A stretch of DNA of 64,000 bases from Pseudomonas peradeniyensis (GCF_014268935.2 NZ_JABWRJ020000004.1:558001-622000), one strand, 5' to 3'; positions 1 through 8,338 are shown, counted from the first letter of the stretch. A program made the numbers and translations. The notes: generated by a model from the letters alone, not told the origin.

Positions 1-439
1 GCTTGCTCACACGACCAGCCAGGTCCAGCGCGATCTGCCTAGGGCTTCTGCCGGCCTGCAGGCCAGAGGAAACCGTAACACTGATCCCGTCGATTTGATC
101 CATGGCCATTTGCGCCTTCAGGGTGGCGATGCGCTGCGACAGCCACGACTGGGCTCCTTCGGCATTCACATCCAGCTCCTGCCTGCCCAGGCTGCGCGGC
201 ACGCTATTCGCCTCGACCTTGGCGCCGGCCATGAATCCCGACCGGATCAACTCCATCAGCGCGCCGAACACCCCAACCGTGAGCAACTCGCCCAGGGCGG
301 ATTCGTCTCGCGTCGCGATGAGGCGCTCGATCTCGGCGATGGTGGCCGCGTCCAGGGTTGCCCGAATCTGGTCGAGGTAGGCCTTGGCCATCGCTGGCTC
401 CATGCCATCGATCTGCCGGATGAGTTCTGCCTGGTTCAC
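1..439 (-). CDS. Phage head morphogenesis (minor head) protein, partial
   Basis: The 5' part of a head gene that runs off the left edge; 146 codons are visible. Its GTG start (439-437) overlaps the TGA of the upstream gene as GTGA, the usual coupling in this operon. The visible part is mostly helical and reaches a stretch containing GLQAGRSPRQIALDLAGRV. This resembles the segment just before the MuF-like domain of phage minor head proteins, which sit at the portal vertex and assist head assembly. The MuF domain itself would lie outside the window, so the assignment rests on this segment and on position after the capsid and connector genes. Confidence 0.6.
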   Translation of the reverse strand, partial: MNQAELIRQIDGMEPAMAKAYLDQIRATLDAATIAEIERLIATRDESALGELLTVGVFGALMELIRSGFMAGAKVEANSVPRSLGRQELDVNAEGAQSWLSQRIATLKAQMAMDQIDGISVTVSSGLQAGRSPRQIALDLAGRVSK

Positions 440-954
440 ACGACCACCACTGCTGGCAGCGGGCACCGCAGCACCATGATTGGTGCCAGGATGTCGTTGA
501 TGATGCCGACCACGGGCTTGTTGGGCTGGCCGTCGACATCATCAGGGCCGAAGAACTCGGTTTCCAGTGGGCCCACCTTGGCGCGTTTGACGGCCTTGGA
601 TGCCACATAGTCAGGGTTCAGGCTGCCAGGCTTCACCAGTTCACGCAGTGCGCCTTCATAGGAGGCCTGCTCAACCTCACGCGGCACCGAGCCTGAGTCG
701 ATTGGGTCGCCGTTTCGGTCCGTTGCGCCGGTGCGCGGCCATTGCAGCGCCTGGTCACGGCCACCGACCTTGCGACCGGGGAACGACAGAACGCAGCCGG
801 TGACCGGCAGCTGGGTGCCAAGGCCGTCGATGTAGGCTGAGGCTCGCGCCAGTGCCGCTTCCTTGTCGGCCTGAGTAGCAGCCGCCCAGGCGGCATTGCC
901 ACGGGCCGTGTGGTAGGCATCTGCGCCCGCCACGGTACCGTAGTAGTCAGCCAT
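436..954 (-). CDS. DnaT-like head-tail connector type protein
   Basis: 172 residues, beginning MADYYGTVAGADAYH. The N-terminal pattern (xDAYHxxRGNxAW, then ALARASAYIDGL) matches the phage family labelled putative DnaT-like ssDNA-binding protein. That family lies between capsid and neck genes and is better explained as a head-completion/connector protein than as a replication factor. A second ATG lies three bases upstream (957), but the GAGAG ribosome-binding site sits five bases before this one, which is why it was chosen. The gene lies between a capsid-region structural gene and the minor head gene. The family call is fairly secure; the function is inferred from gene order. Confidence 0.65.
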   Translation of the reverse strand: MADYYGTVAGADAYHTARGNAAWAAATQADKEAALARASAYIDGLGTQLPVTGCVLSFPGRKVGGRDQALQWPRTGATDRNGDPIDSGSVPREVEQASYEGALRELVKPGSLNPDYVASKAVKRAKVGPLETEFFGPDDVDGQPNKPVVGIINDILAPIMVLRCPLPAVVVV

Positions 955-1005
955 CATCGCTCTCGAATAAGTGGGCGCCGGATTTGCCAGAACGCCCGGG
1001 GGTTG

Positions 1006-1392
1006 TTACTGGTGCTTGGCCAGTTCGGCCTGCAGCTCTTCCAGGGTGACGCCTTCACCCACGGCCACACCCTTCTCGGTGAGCTTGGCGATGATGTCGG
1101 CCTTGGCCTTCTCTTCTGCCTCAGCCAGGCGCTCCTGCAGGGTCTTGAGGCTGGAGTTCTTGCCAGCCTCGATGCCCAGCGCCTTCAGCTTGGCGATCAG
1201 CTCTTCCTTGCTGAGCTCGACAGGCTCGCCGCCCTCGACCACGAGCACGCCTGCTTCGACGTAGAACGCCAGGTTCTGGCGGTTGCTGTAGTCGACCCAC
1301 TGCGGCACGTCGACGGTGCCGCCAGGAGGCACCACGGAGCCGTCAGGGAGGCCGATGGGGGTTTTGCTATGGGTGTTGGTTACCTTAGCCAT
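1006..1392 (-). CDS. Phage structural protein with C-terminal helix-extension-helix-like segment
   Basis: 128 residues. The N-terminal half is rich in Gly, Pro and Val and looks like a small beta-rich capsid-associated domain (IGLPDGSVVPPGGTVDVP). The C-terminal half is helical and charged, with two short units built around LSKEELIAKLKALGI and VTLEELQAELAKH, similar to the HeH/LEM-like motifs found at the ends of phage head proteins. It starts 5' of a purine-rich GGGGG site and follows the major capsid gene by about 10 bases. A capsid-associated or head-completion role is inferred from position only. Confidence 0.5.
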   Translation of the reverse strand: MAKVTNTHSKTPIGLPDGSVVPPGGTVDVPQWVDYSNRQNLAFYVEAGVLVVEGGEPVELSKEELIAKLKALGIEAGKNSSLKTLQERLAEAEEKAKADIIAKLTEKGVAVGEGVTLEELQAELAKHQ

Positions 1393-1401
1393 GGGACCCC
1401 C

Positions 1402-2331
1402 TTAGATGCCGTCGGTGTAGCGGACTTCGGCAGGACGGCGAACGTCCACGCCGCCCAGGCGGAAGATGCCCGGCACTTCCCAGCGGATCGGGCCGGCCTG
1501 GTACACAGGCAGGAAGCGGTGAGGCATCGGGATGTGCATCTTCAGCACCGACGGGTCGCGACGGTAGCTGATCATGCGTGCGGTGTTGCCGGCGCCGGCG
1601 GTGTCCAGGCCGTTCAGGCCTTTGATCATCAGCGGGCGGCCGGTGGTGGCGGTGTAGACGTTGTTCTTCTGCAGGTAGGTCAGGATCGACTCCAGGCCCT
1701 GGTCGTTTACCTTGCGGGTGGCCAACAGCAGGAACTTGCTGTACGGCAGCAGCAGGGTGTCGGAGAACGCGGTGAACAGGGTGCCCTGGGCCTGCACGGT
1801 CAGTGCGGTGTTGACGTCGGCCAGGATCTGGTCGGCGGTCGCGGTGGCCCAGTTGCCGGTCACAGCGGTGCCAGCGGTGACGCCCGGGAAGTTGAACAGG
1901 CCCGAGAAGCCTTTCGACGAGTCGCCCAGCAGGGCAACGCGGTCGACCATTTCCTCATAGGCCCGGCGGGCCGCCATGGCGTCGTCAGCAGTCAGGTTGA
2001 TGCCGAGCATCTGCGCCTGGCTGATCTCTTCTAGGCCGTAGCCGTAACCGATACCGGCCATATGGATCTGGGTCTCGAACTTCGACCGCTCGGTGCTGGC
2101 CAGCGGGATGTCATCGGCATTGCCGTTGATCCAGTCGGCCTTACCGACCTTGTCGGCCGAGTAGTACGTGACGGTCTTGATCCACTCGGGGGCCGAGGTG
2201 TCGACCGGAATCAGCTGCGGGTACTGGATGTCCGCATAGACGATTTCGTTCACCTGACGCTCGATGTACGAGGTCTGGGAGACCACGAAGCCCAGAGCGG
2301 CCTGAGCATCGAGGAGCTGAATGTGTCGCAT
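1402..2331 (-). CDS. Major capsid protein, DUF2184 family
   Basis: 309 residues. The sequence follows the DUF2184 major capsid family: an N-terminal segment with TSYIERQVNEIVYADIQYP, a central helical stretch (TADDAMAARRAYEEMVDRVALLGD) corresponding to the spine helix of an HK97-type fold, and a beta-rich end (RWEVPGIFRLGGVDVRRP) like the P and A domains. There is no long N-terminal delta domain, which fits a separately made scaffold (see the 2,793-3,890 gene). AAGGAG lies five bases before the ATG. It forms the icosahedral shell. Neighbouring cement, scaffold and portal genes support the call. Confidence 0.85.
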   Translation of the reverse strand: MRHIQLLDAQAALGFVVSQTSYIERQVNEIVYADIQYPQLIPVDTSAPEWIKTVTYYSADKVGKADWINGNADDIPLASTERSKFETQIHMAGIGYGYGLEEISQAQMLGINLTADDAMAARRAYEEMVDRVALLGDSSKGFSGLFNFPGVTAGTAVTGNWATATADQILADVNTALTVQAQGTLFTAFSDTLLLPYSKFLLLATRKVNDQGLESILTYLQKNNVYTATTGRPLMIKGLNGLDTAGAGNTARMISYRRDPSVLKMHIPMPHRFLPVYQAGPIRWEVPGIFRLGGVDVRRPAEVRYTDGI

Positions 2332-2340
2332 GGTTTCTCC

Positions 2341-2793
2341 TTAGCCCAGGCGGACTTGAGCGAGTTGGTTGGCACCGGTGGTGCTGGTGTCGAAGCGGGC
2401 GTTTGCCACCAGGACGTTGTCGGTAGCGACGTTGGTCCACACACCGGTTGCCGGCACGAAGTACACCGGGTCACCAGCGGCGACCTGCACGGAGGCGGTC
2501 ACCCAGATGGCGCCCTTGGTCATGACGCGCGCCGACTCGTACTGGCTGTACTGGTTGGCCTCGGCCTTGACCGAGCGATCTCGGACGCTGATGCCAACGA
2601 ACTTGGCGGCGGTGTCGCCGGTGGTCGACGCACGACCTGCCTTGTCAGCAGTACCCTGGATGACCGGAACACCGAAGGCCAGCCCACCGGCCGCCTGAAC
2701 GGTGCGGGAGATCAGGGTCTTCGGGATCATGTCCACGATCATGCCCGGCAAGCCGGCGCGAATGGTCGCGGTGTAGCTGGTTTGAACGGCCAT
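2341..2793 (-). CDS. Structural cement protein, Gp24-like
   Basis: 150 residues and almost entirely beta-type sequence, starting MAVQTSYTATIRAGLPG and containing AAKFVGISVRDRSV and VAAGDPVYFVPATG. This is the pattern of the small cement/decoration proteins that pair with DUF2184 capsids and brace the shell after expansion. The start overlaps the stop of the scaffold gene as TAATG, with GGGGG upstream, so translation is coupled. Gene order portal, protease/scaffold, cement, capsid matches related Pseudomonas and enterobacterial phages. Confidence 0.65.
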   Translation of the reverse strand: MAVQTSYTATIRAGLPGMIVDMIPKTLISRTVQAAGGLAFGVPVIQGTADKAGRASTTGDTAAKFVGISVRDRSVKAEANQYSQYESARVMTKGAIWVTASVQVAAGDPVYFVPATGVWTNVATDNVLVANARFDTSTTGANQLAQVRLG

Positions 2794-3329
2794 TACTTGG
2801 CACCCCCTTTCCAGGCGTCGTTCAGACGCTGTTCGTAGGCCTGCTGGCCGTTGTCATTAGGCTTCGGCGGTTTGCCGTCCTGATTGATCAGGTGCTGGCG
2901 AACCGGGTCCTTGGCGGCATCTTCGACCAGCAGGTCGAACCGCGCATCGACGTAGGCATCGGTCTTGCCGGCGATGGCCGCGTCACCGATCTTGGCGATG
3001 ACCACGGCCTTGCGGATCTCGGCATCGCTCTTCCCGGCGTAATCGCCGTCGTGAATAGCCTTGGCCTTGGCGATCAGGTCGCCGCGGGCTTTCACGCGCT
3101 CGTCGATCTGCGCATCGGTGATCTGCTTGGACTTTAGGTCGTCGATCTCGGCGTCCTTCTTGGCCAGGTCAGCGTCCTTAGCTGCCATTGCAGTGGCGTG
3201 CGCAGCCTCGGTGGTGCTGAGCTTGGTGGCGGCGTCGGCCAGGCGGCCTTGCAGGGTGGCGATGACAACGGCGCCCTGGTCGGTTACTTCAACCGGGATG
3301 CCGTCGACGGTAACCGTCTTCAGGGTCAT
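2793..3329 (-). CDS. Possible nested scaffold protein from internal start
   Basis: Same frame and stop as the DUF2213 gene, starting at the internal ATG 3329-3327 to give 178 residues (MTLKTVTVDGIPVEV...) made only of the coiled-coil scaffold region. The sequence GAGGAAA (3341-3335) lies five to seven bases upstream, stronger than most ribosome-binding sites in this operon, and the Met falls exactly at the end of the protease domain after a Pro-rich linker (HTPTPEERP). Lambda C/Nu3 is the classical precedent for a scaffold nested in a protease gene. Inferred, not proven. Confidence 0.5.
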   Translation of the reverse strand: MTLKTVTVDGIPVEVTDQGAVVIATLQGRLADAATKLSTTEAAHATAMAAKDADLAKKDAEIDDLKSKQITDAQIDERVKARGDLIAKAKAIHDGDYAGKSDAEIRKAVVIAKIGDAAIAGKTDAYVDARFDLLVEDAAKDPVRQHLINQDGKPPKPNDNGQQAYEQRLNDAWKGGAK

Positions 3330-3890
3330 GGGTCTTTCCTCGGGGGTTGGGGTGTGTTGTGGCCAGGAGTCGCCGATGCTTGCCCGGCTGCCGGCCCGCC
3401 CGCGCTGAACGATGGCGATGTGGTCGGCGATGATGTTGGTTTGCTTGGCCTGGTACTTGGTGCCGTCCGGGGCTTCCCCGTCCTCCCAGACCAGTTCGCA
3501 GCTGTAGCCCACGCTCAGCTCGCGCTTGCCGGCCTGAACCGCGGCTACGGCGTCACCGTCGGTGATCTTCAGGCCGATCTTCAGGTACTCGCCGTCGCGC
3601 AGCACCTCGTCGCCGGTCGTGCCCACCGCCACCTGCTTCCAGTTGGCGGCCGTGACCGGCTGGCCCGGGTGATCATTGGTCATCGGGATCTTGGAGAACG
3701 ACTCCAGCGATCGCTTGGAGAAGACCTCCTTCTCGTCGCGGTAGACGTTCACGACCTTCAGGTCAGGCCGACCTACTTCGGCGCCCAGGTACTGCTGAAC
3801 GCCGGTGCGCGCAGTGAGCGCAAAAGCTTCCAGGTAGCCGGAATCGTTCAGCCTGGTGTCGCCCAGGCTGACTGTGTCAGTGATGTGCAT
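2793..3890 (-). CDS. DUF2213 prohead protease-like protein fused to a scaffold-like C-terminal region
   Basis: 365 residues in two parts. Residues 1 to about 180 are the DUF2213 domain (TNDHPGQPVTAANW, KRELSVGYSCELVWEDG, ADHIAIVQRGRAGSRASIGD), a family placed with prohead proteases; the conserved His and Ser residues of such enzymes are present. Residues 188-365 are Ala-, Asp- and Lys-rich helix with strong coiled-coil character, as in capsid scaffolds. GAGGTAAACC precedes the start. An internal ATG at residue 188 has its own strong ribosome-binding site (listed separately), so a free scaffold may also be made. Expected role: assembly and maturation of the procapsid. Confidence 0.75.
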   Translation of the reverse strand: MHITDTVSLGDTRLNDSGYLEAFALTARTGVQQYLGAEVGRPDLKVVNVYRDEKEVFSKRSLESFSKIPMTNDHPGQPVTAANWKQVAVGTTGDEVLRDGEYLKIGLKITDGDAVAAVQAGKRELSVGYSCELVWEDGEAPDGTKYQAKQTNIIADHIAIVQRGRAGSRASIGDSWPQHTPTPEERPMTLKTVTVDGIPVEVTDQGAVVIATLQGRLADAATKLSTTEAAHATAMAAKDADLAKKDAEIDDLKSKQITDAQIDERVKARGDLIAKAKAIHDGDYAGKSDAEIRKAVVIAKIGDAAIAGKTDAYVDARFDLLVEDAAKDPVRQHLINQDGKPPKPNDNGQQAYEQRLNDAWKGGAK

Positions 3891-3898
3891 GGTTTACC

Positions 3899-5218
3899 TC
3901 AGGGCGTGGCCGGAGCGTCGTCTAGCTCTTCTTCGTCGGGCAGCTCAGAGCCGAACTCAGCGACCGCCGCCTCCAGCCCTGGCAGAACGCTCTGCTCGAC
4001 AAGTAGCGTGGTAGCTGCCTTGCTTAGCGCGTCTTCCGGCCAGAGCTTCGTTTCGCCAAGGATCTTGACGGTCTCGGCCGTCTGCTTGCTGATCTCTGAC
4101 CGCTCTTTTGCCGTCGGCTGCCAGAGGGGATTCCACACGTAGTGGATCTGGGCCGGCCTGGAGCCGAGCGCCGAGCGGATCAGGCAGTCATCTAGCAGCT
4201 TCAGGGCCGGGGTGATGTCTAGCTCTTGCAGCGCCTGGATGCGGTCGTAGTAGTTGCGTAGGTCAGCCTCACCGGTGGAGTTCAGGCCGGACGGCGACTG
4301 CCCGAGCAACCGGGTAGCCGGAATGTCGGCCGCACCGGATACGGCCTGCAGGAAGCGGTCGATGATGTCCGGCAGCGTGCCGAAGCTCGCCGACTTGGTC
4401 TCGTATTCCTCTTCCCTGTCCAGCAGCAGCGTGCCGTTGATGCCTTTGGCCGTGGCCGCCAGGGTGATGCGCTCCAGCACCTGCTTGCGATAGGCGTCGT
4501 CTTGCAGGCTCTGCATGAAGTCAGGGATGCGGATTACGTCGACCTTGGCCTCGAACACCAGGCTGGCCACGTTGGCCATGGTGCTGTCCGATTGCTTAAT
4601 GGCCTCGAAGATCGCCTGCAGGACCGAGTCACCCCAACCGAAGATATTGGCCGGAGCCAGGTCGGGGTCGGGATGCTCTGCCCCGTTGAAGATCACCAGC
4701 CGCGAAGGGTGGATCTGCAGCTGGCTATCAGCCAGGCGGTACGCCTTTGGCTTGCCGAAGCGCTCCGACTGTGGATCCTGCTCGATCTCGGTGGGCGACA
4801 GCTGCCGACGGTTCATCACAGCCAGGTACTTGAGGCCCTCAGCCTGGATACTTGCCGCATTGAGCGGAGCTGCCGTGTTCGTCTCGCCTGTTCCAATGAA
4901 GATCGCCGATCCTCCGAAAAGCCTGGCCCGGGTAAGAGCCTGTTTGACCTTGGCACGAAGGCCAAGCCGAGCCTCCTCCGCTTCGATCTTCTCGATCTGC
5001 TCTTTGTCGGCCTGCCATGCCCGCCAGCGGCGCGTGCCGTCCAGGGCCGGGATGTCCACGATCTTGCGCGGCAGCCATGCGCCCCGGTAGGCGTTGATCA
5101 GCTGCTCATCGGTCAGTATCACCGGCGCATACGCCGAGCCCGATGCCTTGTCGCGCTCGGTGCCCAGGTTCGCCACCAGGTTCACCAGCTTGTCGCTGAG
5201 GTATCGGACTACGCCCAT
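3899..5218 (-). CDS. Phage portal protein, DUF1073 (Phage_portal_3) family
   Basis: 439 residues, the usual length for this family. Typical portal segments are visible: AYRGAWLPRKIVDIPALD near the N-terminus, FGGSAIFIGTGE, then SVLQAIFEAIKQSDSTMANVASL and the wing/crown helices, and GLNSTGEADLRNYYDRIQALQE toward the C-terminus. It forms the dodecameric ring at one head vertex through which DNA is packaged by the terminase encoded just upstream. Its ATG overlaps the terminase stop (TAATG). The tail end is acidic (ELPDEEELDDAPATP). The call is secure from length, motifs and position. Confidence 0.85.
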   Translation of the reverse strand: MGVVRYLSDKLVNLVANLGTERDKASGSAYAPVILTDEQLINAYRGAWLPRKIVDIPALDGTRRWRAWQADKEQIEKIEAEEARLGLRAKVKQALTRARLFGGSAIFIGTGETNTAAPLNAASIQAEGLKYLAVMNRRQLSPTEIEQDPQSERFGKPKAYRLADSQLQIHPSRLVIFNGAEHPDPDLAPANIFGWGDSVLQAIFEAIKQSDSTMANVASLVFEAKVDVIRIPDFMQSLQDDAYRKQVLERITLAATAKGINGTLLLDREEEYETKSASFGTLPDIIDRFLQAVSGAADIPATRLLGQSPSGLNSTGEADLRNYYDRIQALQELDITPALKLLDDCLIRSALGSRPAQIHYVWNPLWQPTAKERSEISKQTAETVKILGETKLWPEDALSKAATTLLVEQSVLPGLEAAVAEFGSELPDEEELDDAPATP

Positions 5219-6504
5219 TAGGAAACACCTGTGAGGGAGTACTTGTTGATTGGGTACTCTTTGTGGATGAAGTAGCCGCCGGCGTCTGGCCGGTGGTCGT
5301 TGCCCTGTTTCTTGTCAGGCTCGCCGTTGTCGCCCCAGATCTGCTGCTCGAGGTCGTCGGCATAGGTCGGGCACTTGTCGGCGTTGATGCGGTAGCGGCG
5401 CTGCCCTGCTGCGTTGCAGAACATGGCGTTCATAGAGTTGATGCGATCCTTGACCGGCGGGTTTGCGCCGGGGGCCGAGACGATGAAACCTGCCTGCTTG
5501 AGCAGTGAGATGTCGGTCTCGCTGGCTCGGACGGACTTGCGAGAGTCGCCCGAGGCGTCGGGGTATACCCGAATCTGCCGCGTGTTACGGAACTCGCCAT
5601 CGGCATACAGCCAGTAGCGCTCCTTGATCTGGCGGATCATGTCCGGCGTGTCGTAGCCGTTGATGATCTCGTCCACCGCGTGCGGCAGGCCCAGGCGCTT
5701 CACATGGACGATTGCCGACATCTTGCCGACGTTGAAGTCCATACCAATGAACAGAGCCTCGCCAGGCTGGATAGTCTCCTGGCTGCCGTTCAGCTTGCGG
5801 TCGTAGGCGGTGTAGATCGTCCCAGACGTCAGGTTGACGAACTGCCCGTTCAGGTAGGCCATGATCAACTGCTCGGGGTACGACTCCTTCAGCGACGGGA
5901 TGTAGTCCGGCGGCAGATTTAACTCATTGTCGAACGTGCTGGCCTGGACCAAGCCGTACATGTCGTTCAGCGCCGGCTTCTCGCGCAGTTGCTTCACGAA
6001 CTGCTGATAGACGAACTTGAACCCCTCCGGGGTCGTGGTGACGTCTACACCGTTCTTGAGCCCGGGTACGCTGTAGCGCATCCGGGCGATGATCTTGCGC
6101 CAGGCGTGTTCAGCCTTGAGCTTGGGCAGCACGTCGAGCTCGTCGACCAGGCCGTGCCCGATCTTGAAGCCCACGATGGTCTGCGGCTTCTCCATCGAGC
6201 GGCAGATGGTCGTGCTGCGGTACTGGCCGCCGCTGTAGAACTCGACCTCCTTGTCGCTCTCCTTCGTCTTGACCTTCAGGCCCCAGTCGAAGGCGACCTC
6301 CTCAATGGTCGGGAAGAAGATGTCGCGAATCTGCGGATAGGTCGGGGCGAAGTAGCCGGAGTTGATCCGAGGCCATTCCCACACGTGCTTGCAGATGCCA
6401 GCGCAGCCTACCCAGGTCTTGCCAGAGCCGAAGCCGGCCACGAAGCCGCGGAACTTGTGCTCCATCTGGAGGAAGCGCGCCTGTGGGACGTTAAGCGTCG
6501 GCAT
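5218..6504 (-). CDS. Terminase large subunit
   Basis: 428 residues, the DNA-packaging ATPase and nuclease. Walker A is GFGSGKT at residues 24-30 and Walker B is HGLVDELDVL. The C-terminal RNase-H-like nuclease is marked by GMDFNVGKMS, the central DASGDSRKS and the late Asp in DHRPDAGGYF, which give the acidic metal ligands. The start lies inside the end of the small-subunit gene. It works with the portal encoded immediately downstream and cuts concatemeric DNA into head-sized units. Packaging type (cos or pac) cannot be read from the sequence with confidence. Confidence 0.9.
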   Translation of the reverse strand: MPTLNVPQARFLQMEHKFRGFVAGFGSGKTWVGCAGICKHVWEWPRINSGYFAPTYPQIRDIFFPTIEEVAFDWGLKVKTKESDKEVEFYSGGQYRSTTICRSMEKPQTIVGFKIGHGLVDELDVLPKLKAEHAWRKIIARMRYSVPGLKNGVDVTTTPEGFKFVYQQFVKQLREKPALNDMYGLVQASTFDNELNLPPDYIPSLKESYPEQLIMAYLNGQFVNLTSGTIYTAYDRKLNGSQETIQPGEALFIGMDFNVGKMSAIVHVKRLGLPHAVDEIINGYDTPDMIRQIKERYWLYADGEFRNTRQIRVYPDASGDSRKSVRASETDISLLKQAGFIVSAPGANPPVKDRINSMNAMFCNAAGQRRYRINADKCPTYADDLEQQIWGDNGEPDKKQGNDHRPDAGGYFIHKEYPINKYSLTGVS

Positions 6505-6952
6505 CTGGCTTCCTCGCGTTCACGACCTCGACCCTGATACTGGTCGGCACCGCGTTGTCCTGCGGCACGTCAGCCTTGGTCTGGCGGTTCACATAGACGT
6601 CGCCGACCTCCTTTGCCGCCTGCTCCAGCAGCTGGGCAGTCAGGGCCATGTTCTTCATGGACTCGGCCTTCTCCGCCATCCTGCCCAGCGCACGGAGGCG
6701 GTAGGCGCGGTGCGCGATCGGAATATCTGCCGTCTCGGTCGTGAACCGCTCCCGGCATGCATGGAACATTTCCACCCAGCGCTTTGCCAGACCGCGCCCG
6801 GCGTACTTGGTTGGGTCATGCCCTTCGCACACCTGGCGACTGACATCTACCCCGAATTCTTTCTTGACAGCCTCCACCACCTGGGTCGGTGTATCGAAGC
6901 AGGCCAGAGCCTGAACAATGAAGGCTTTGACCTCGCTTCGTAGTGCTGCCAT
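6491..6952 (-). CDS. Terminase small subunit, DUF2280
   Basis: 153 residues of the DUF2280 family: SEVKAFIVQALACFDTPTQVVEAVKKEFGVDVSRQ is its N-terminal helix-turn-helix, followed by HDPTKYAGRGLAKRWVEMF and a helical oligomerisation part. The family sits directly before the large terminase and is taken to recognise the packaging site. It overlaps terL by 14 bases. No strong ribosome-binding site precedes the ATG, but there is no better in-frame start. The C-terminal tail (VEVVNARKPDADA) is typical of the peptide that contacts the large subunit. Confidence 0.8.
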   Translation of the reverse strand: MAALRSEVKAFIVQALACFDTPTQVVEAVKKEFGVDVSRQVCEGHDPTKYAGRGLAKRWVEMFHACRERFTTETADIPIAHRAYRLRALGRMAEKAESMKNMALTAQLLEQAAKEVGDVYVNRQTKADVPQDNAVPTSIRVEVVNARKPDADA

Positions 6953-6983
6953 TTGAATGTCGTCCGTCAGGACCTGTCAGGAT

Positions 6984-7592
6984 TCAGGCCGACTTGAGCA
7001 GGCAGGTTCCGCAGGCCCTCGAAATGTTGATCTTGGCCACCTCGGGCGGCCTGCTTGCAGCTTCGATCAGCTGCTGTACGTCGTGGCTCGGGCCATAACG
7101 GCGCACCACCCCGACGAACTCTTCGACGTCATGGCCGCGCATCTCCAGCTTGGGCATGCCGTCATCCCCGAATGCTGGGGCGCCATACCTATCGAGCTTG
7201 TGCCCTATGTGATACAGCTCGTGCTCTATGAGGGCGCAGAACTCAGCCTCGCTGCATTGGGCGCAGTAGTCGCCGGCCAGCGTGATGAGGAACTCCGGCT
7301 CTTCGCCGAACCAGTCACGCATCTGCTGTTCCTGGCGCGCCTTCTGCCATCCGCCTGCGCGGATCATCATTTGCTCGGCCTGGCCGAGTACTGAGCGGCC
7401 CTTCTTGTTGAAGGCAGAGGAAGCCCACAGCACCCCGACATTGGCGTCGATCAGGTGAGCGTGGTCTTCGTTGTGAATGCCGCCGGTTGCGGCGAGGATC
7501 TCTCGCTGTATCCACTCCCACAATTCTGGAGCAGGCTTGAGGATTAGGAATGGCGATTCGAGCAGGTCGGCCGGCGGCATCGGTCTGCTCAT
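6984..7592 (-). CDS. Putative phage zinc metallopeptidase
   Basis: 202 residues with a clear zinc-protease motif, HELYHIGH (HExxH) near residue 126, preceded by AGDYCAQCSEAEFCALIE. This is the pattern of the putative phage metallopeptidase family found between lysis and terminase genes in many Pseudomonas phages; its substrate is unknown. Cys residues near the C-terminus (ACGTCLLKSA) may bind a further metal. The frame stays open upstream to 7973, but that stretch only shadows the holin gene. The ATG at 7592 has GGGAG upstream. A long inverted repeat (7602-7638) lies ten bases before the start. Confidence 0.7.
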   Translation of the reverse strand: MSRPMPPADLLESPFLILKPAPELWEWIQREILAATGGIHNEDHAHLIDANVGVLWASSAFNKKGRSVLGQAEQMMIRAGGWQKARQEQQMRDWFGEEPEFLITLAGDYCAQCSEAEFCALIEHELYHIGHKLDRYGAPAFGDDGMPKLEMRGHDVEEFVGVVRRYGPSHDVQQLIEAASRPPEVAKINISRACGTCLLKSA

Positions 7593-7601
7593 GTTAGCTC
7601 C

Positions 7602-7638
7602 CGCGCCACGAAACGGCGCACCTACATTTTGTGGCGCG
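7602..7638. repeat. Inverted repeat, copy 1 (CGCGCCAC arms)
   Basis: Perfect 8-bp arms CGCGCCAC / GTGGCGCG, extending to 12 bp with one mismatch, separated by about 21 bp. The right half, CATTTTGTGGCGCG, occurs identically at 13929-13942, where a second inverted repeat has the same layout. It lies between the holin gene and the metallopeptidase start. A protein-binding or RNA-hairpin site is possible; no T-run follows, so it is not a typical terminator. Confidence 0.6.
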
Positions 7639-7639
7639 C

Positions 7640-7942
7640 TTACCGGCGCCGCGACTGATCGAACAGCCTGGCCACGTTGCCCTTCGAGCGCAGCGCCAGG
7701 ATGAACAGGATCCCGAATATCAGGGTGCTGGGCACCGAGGTGACCGGCCACTGCCCGTACAGCAGGATCGCGCCGATGATGCTCAGCCACTCCTGGCCGA
7801 ACAGGGATGCCAGGCAGAAGGCGCACAGGCTGGGCAGGAACTTGTAGCTCGAGCCGCCACGCCGGTACATGAACGCGATGACGAAGCAGATACCGCCGCA
7901 GAACCCGGCATGAGCCAGGGTGATGGTTTGGTCTAGGGTCAT
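7640..7942 (-). CDS. Small membrane protein, probable holin
   Basis: 100 residues with about three hydrophobic segments: LAHAGFCGGICFVIAFMY, FLPSLCAFCLASLFG with WLSIIGAILLYG, and VPSTLIFGILFILAL, ending in a positively charged tail (RSKGNVARLFDQSRRR). Size, three membrane spans and a basic C-terminus fit class I holins of the 3TM type. The ATG overlaps the stop of the upstream membrane protein (ATGA), so the two are made together. No endolysin gene is visible near it, so the rest of the lysis cassette may be elsewhere in the phage. Confidence 0.6.
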   Translation of the reverse strand: MTLDQTITLAHAGFCGGICFVIAFMYRRGGSSYKFLPSLCAFCLASLFGQEWLSIIGAILLYGQWPVTSVPSTLIFGILFILALRSKGNVARLFDQSRRR

Positions 7943-8328
7943 TGGCCCCCTCGCTTGGGGAACAGGCTGCCAATCGCTGCTGGCAGCTCGGTTACCCACT
8001 TCGGCAGTTTGCCGGTGTTGAACGACTCCAGAACGCTGATGCTCACCAGGACCGTGGCTAGGCCGCAGGCGAAGGCGGCGATACCGCTGGTCTTCGTCCA
8101 GGCCTGGGCCAGGATCTCGGCCGAACCGTAGTACCCGCCGATCCAGCCGACGAGCAAGTACCCGAGGCGTTGCCACAGGTTGATGTCCTTCGCCCAGAGG
8201 ATGAAGAGCAGTGCGCCACCGAAGGCGCAGACAACAGCGTTGAGGTCGATCGTGGGGAGGCAGCTTGCGAGGGCAATGCCGCCCAACCCTACAACCGTGC
8301 AAGCTGCTGGGGTAGCGGCATCGGCCAT
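7939..8328 (-). CDS. Putative phage holin-type membrane protein
   Basis: 129 residues with membrane segments at the N-terminus (VVGLGGIALASCLP), the middle (NAVVCAFGGALLFILW, LGYLLVGWIGGYYG) and after it (IAAFACGLATVLVSISVL). It ends in a soluble basic tail (FPKRGGQ). This matches the putative holin family that precedes a second holin-like gene in Pseudomonas prophages. AAGGGA lies before the ATG, and the stop overlaps the next gene. One of the pair may be a holin and the other an antiholin; the sequence does not decide which. Confidence 0.55.
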   Translation of the reverse strand: MADAATPAACTVVGLGGIALASCLPTIDLNAVVCAFGGALLFILWAKDINLWQRLGYLLVGWIGGYYGSAEILAQAWTKTSGIAAFACGLATVLVSISVLESFNTGKLPKWVTELPAAIGSLFPKRGGQ

Positions 8329-8338
8329 GTTCAGTCCC

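Noticed and set aside
7593..7973. Upstream extension of the metallopeptidase frame to 329 codons
   Set aside because: It overlaps the holin-like gene in another frame, and the ATG at 7592 has a proper ribosome-binding site and matches the family start.
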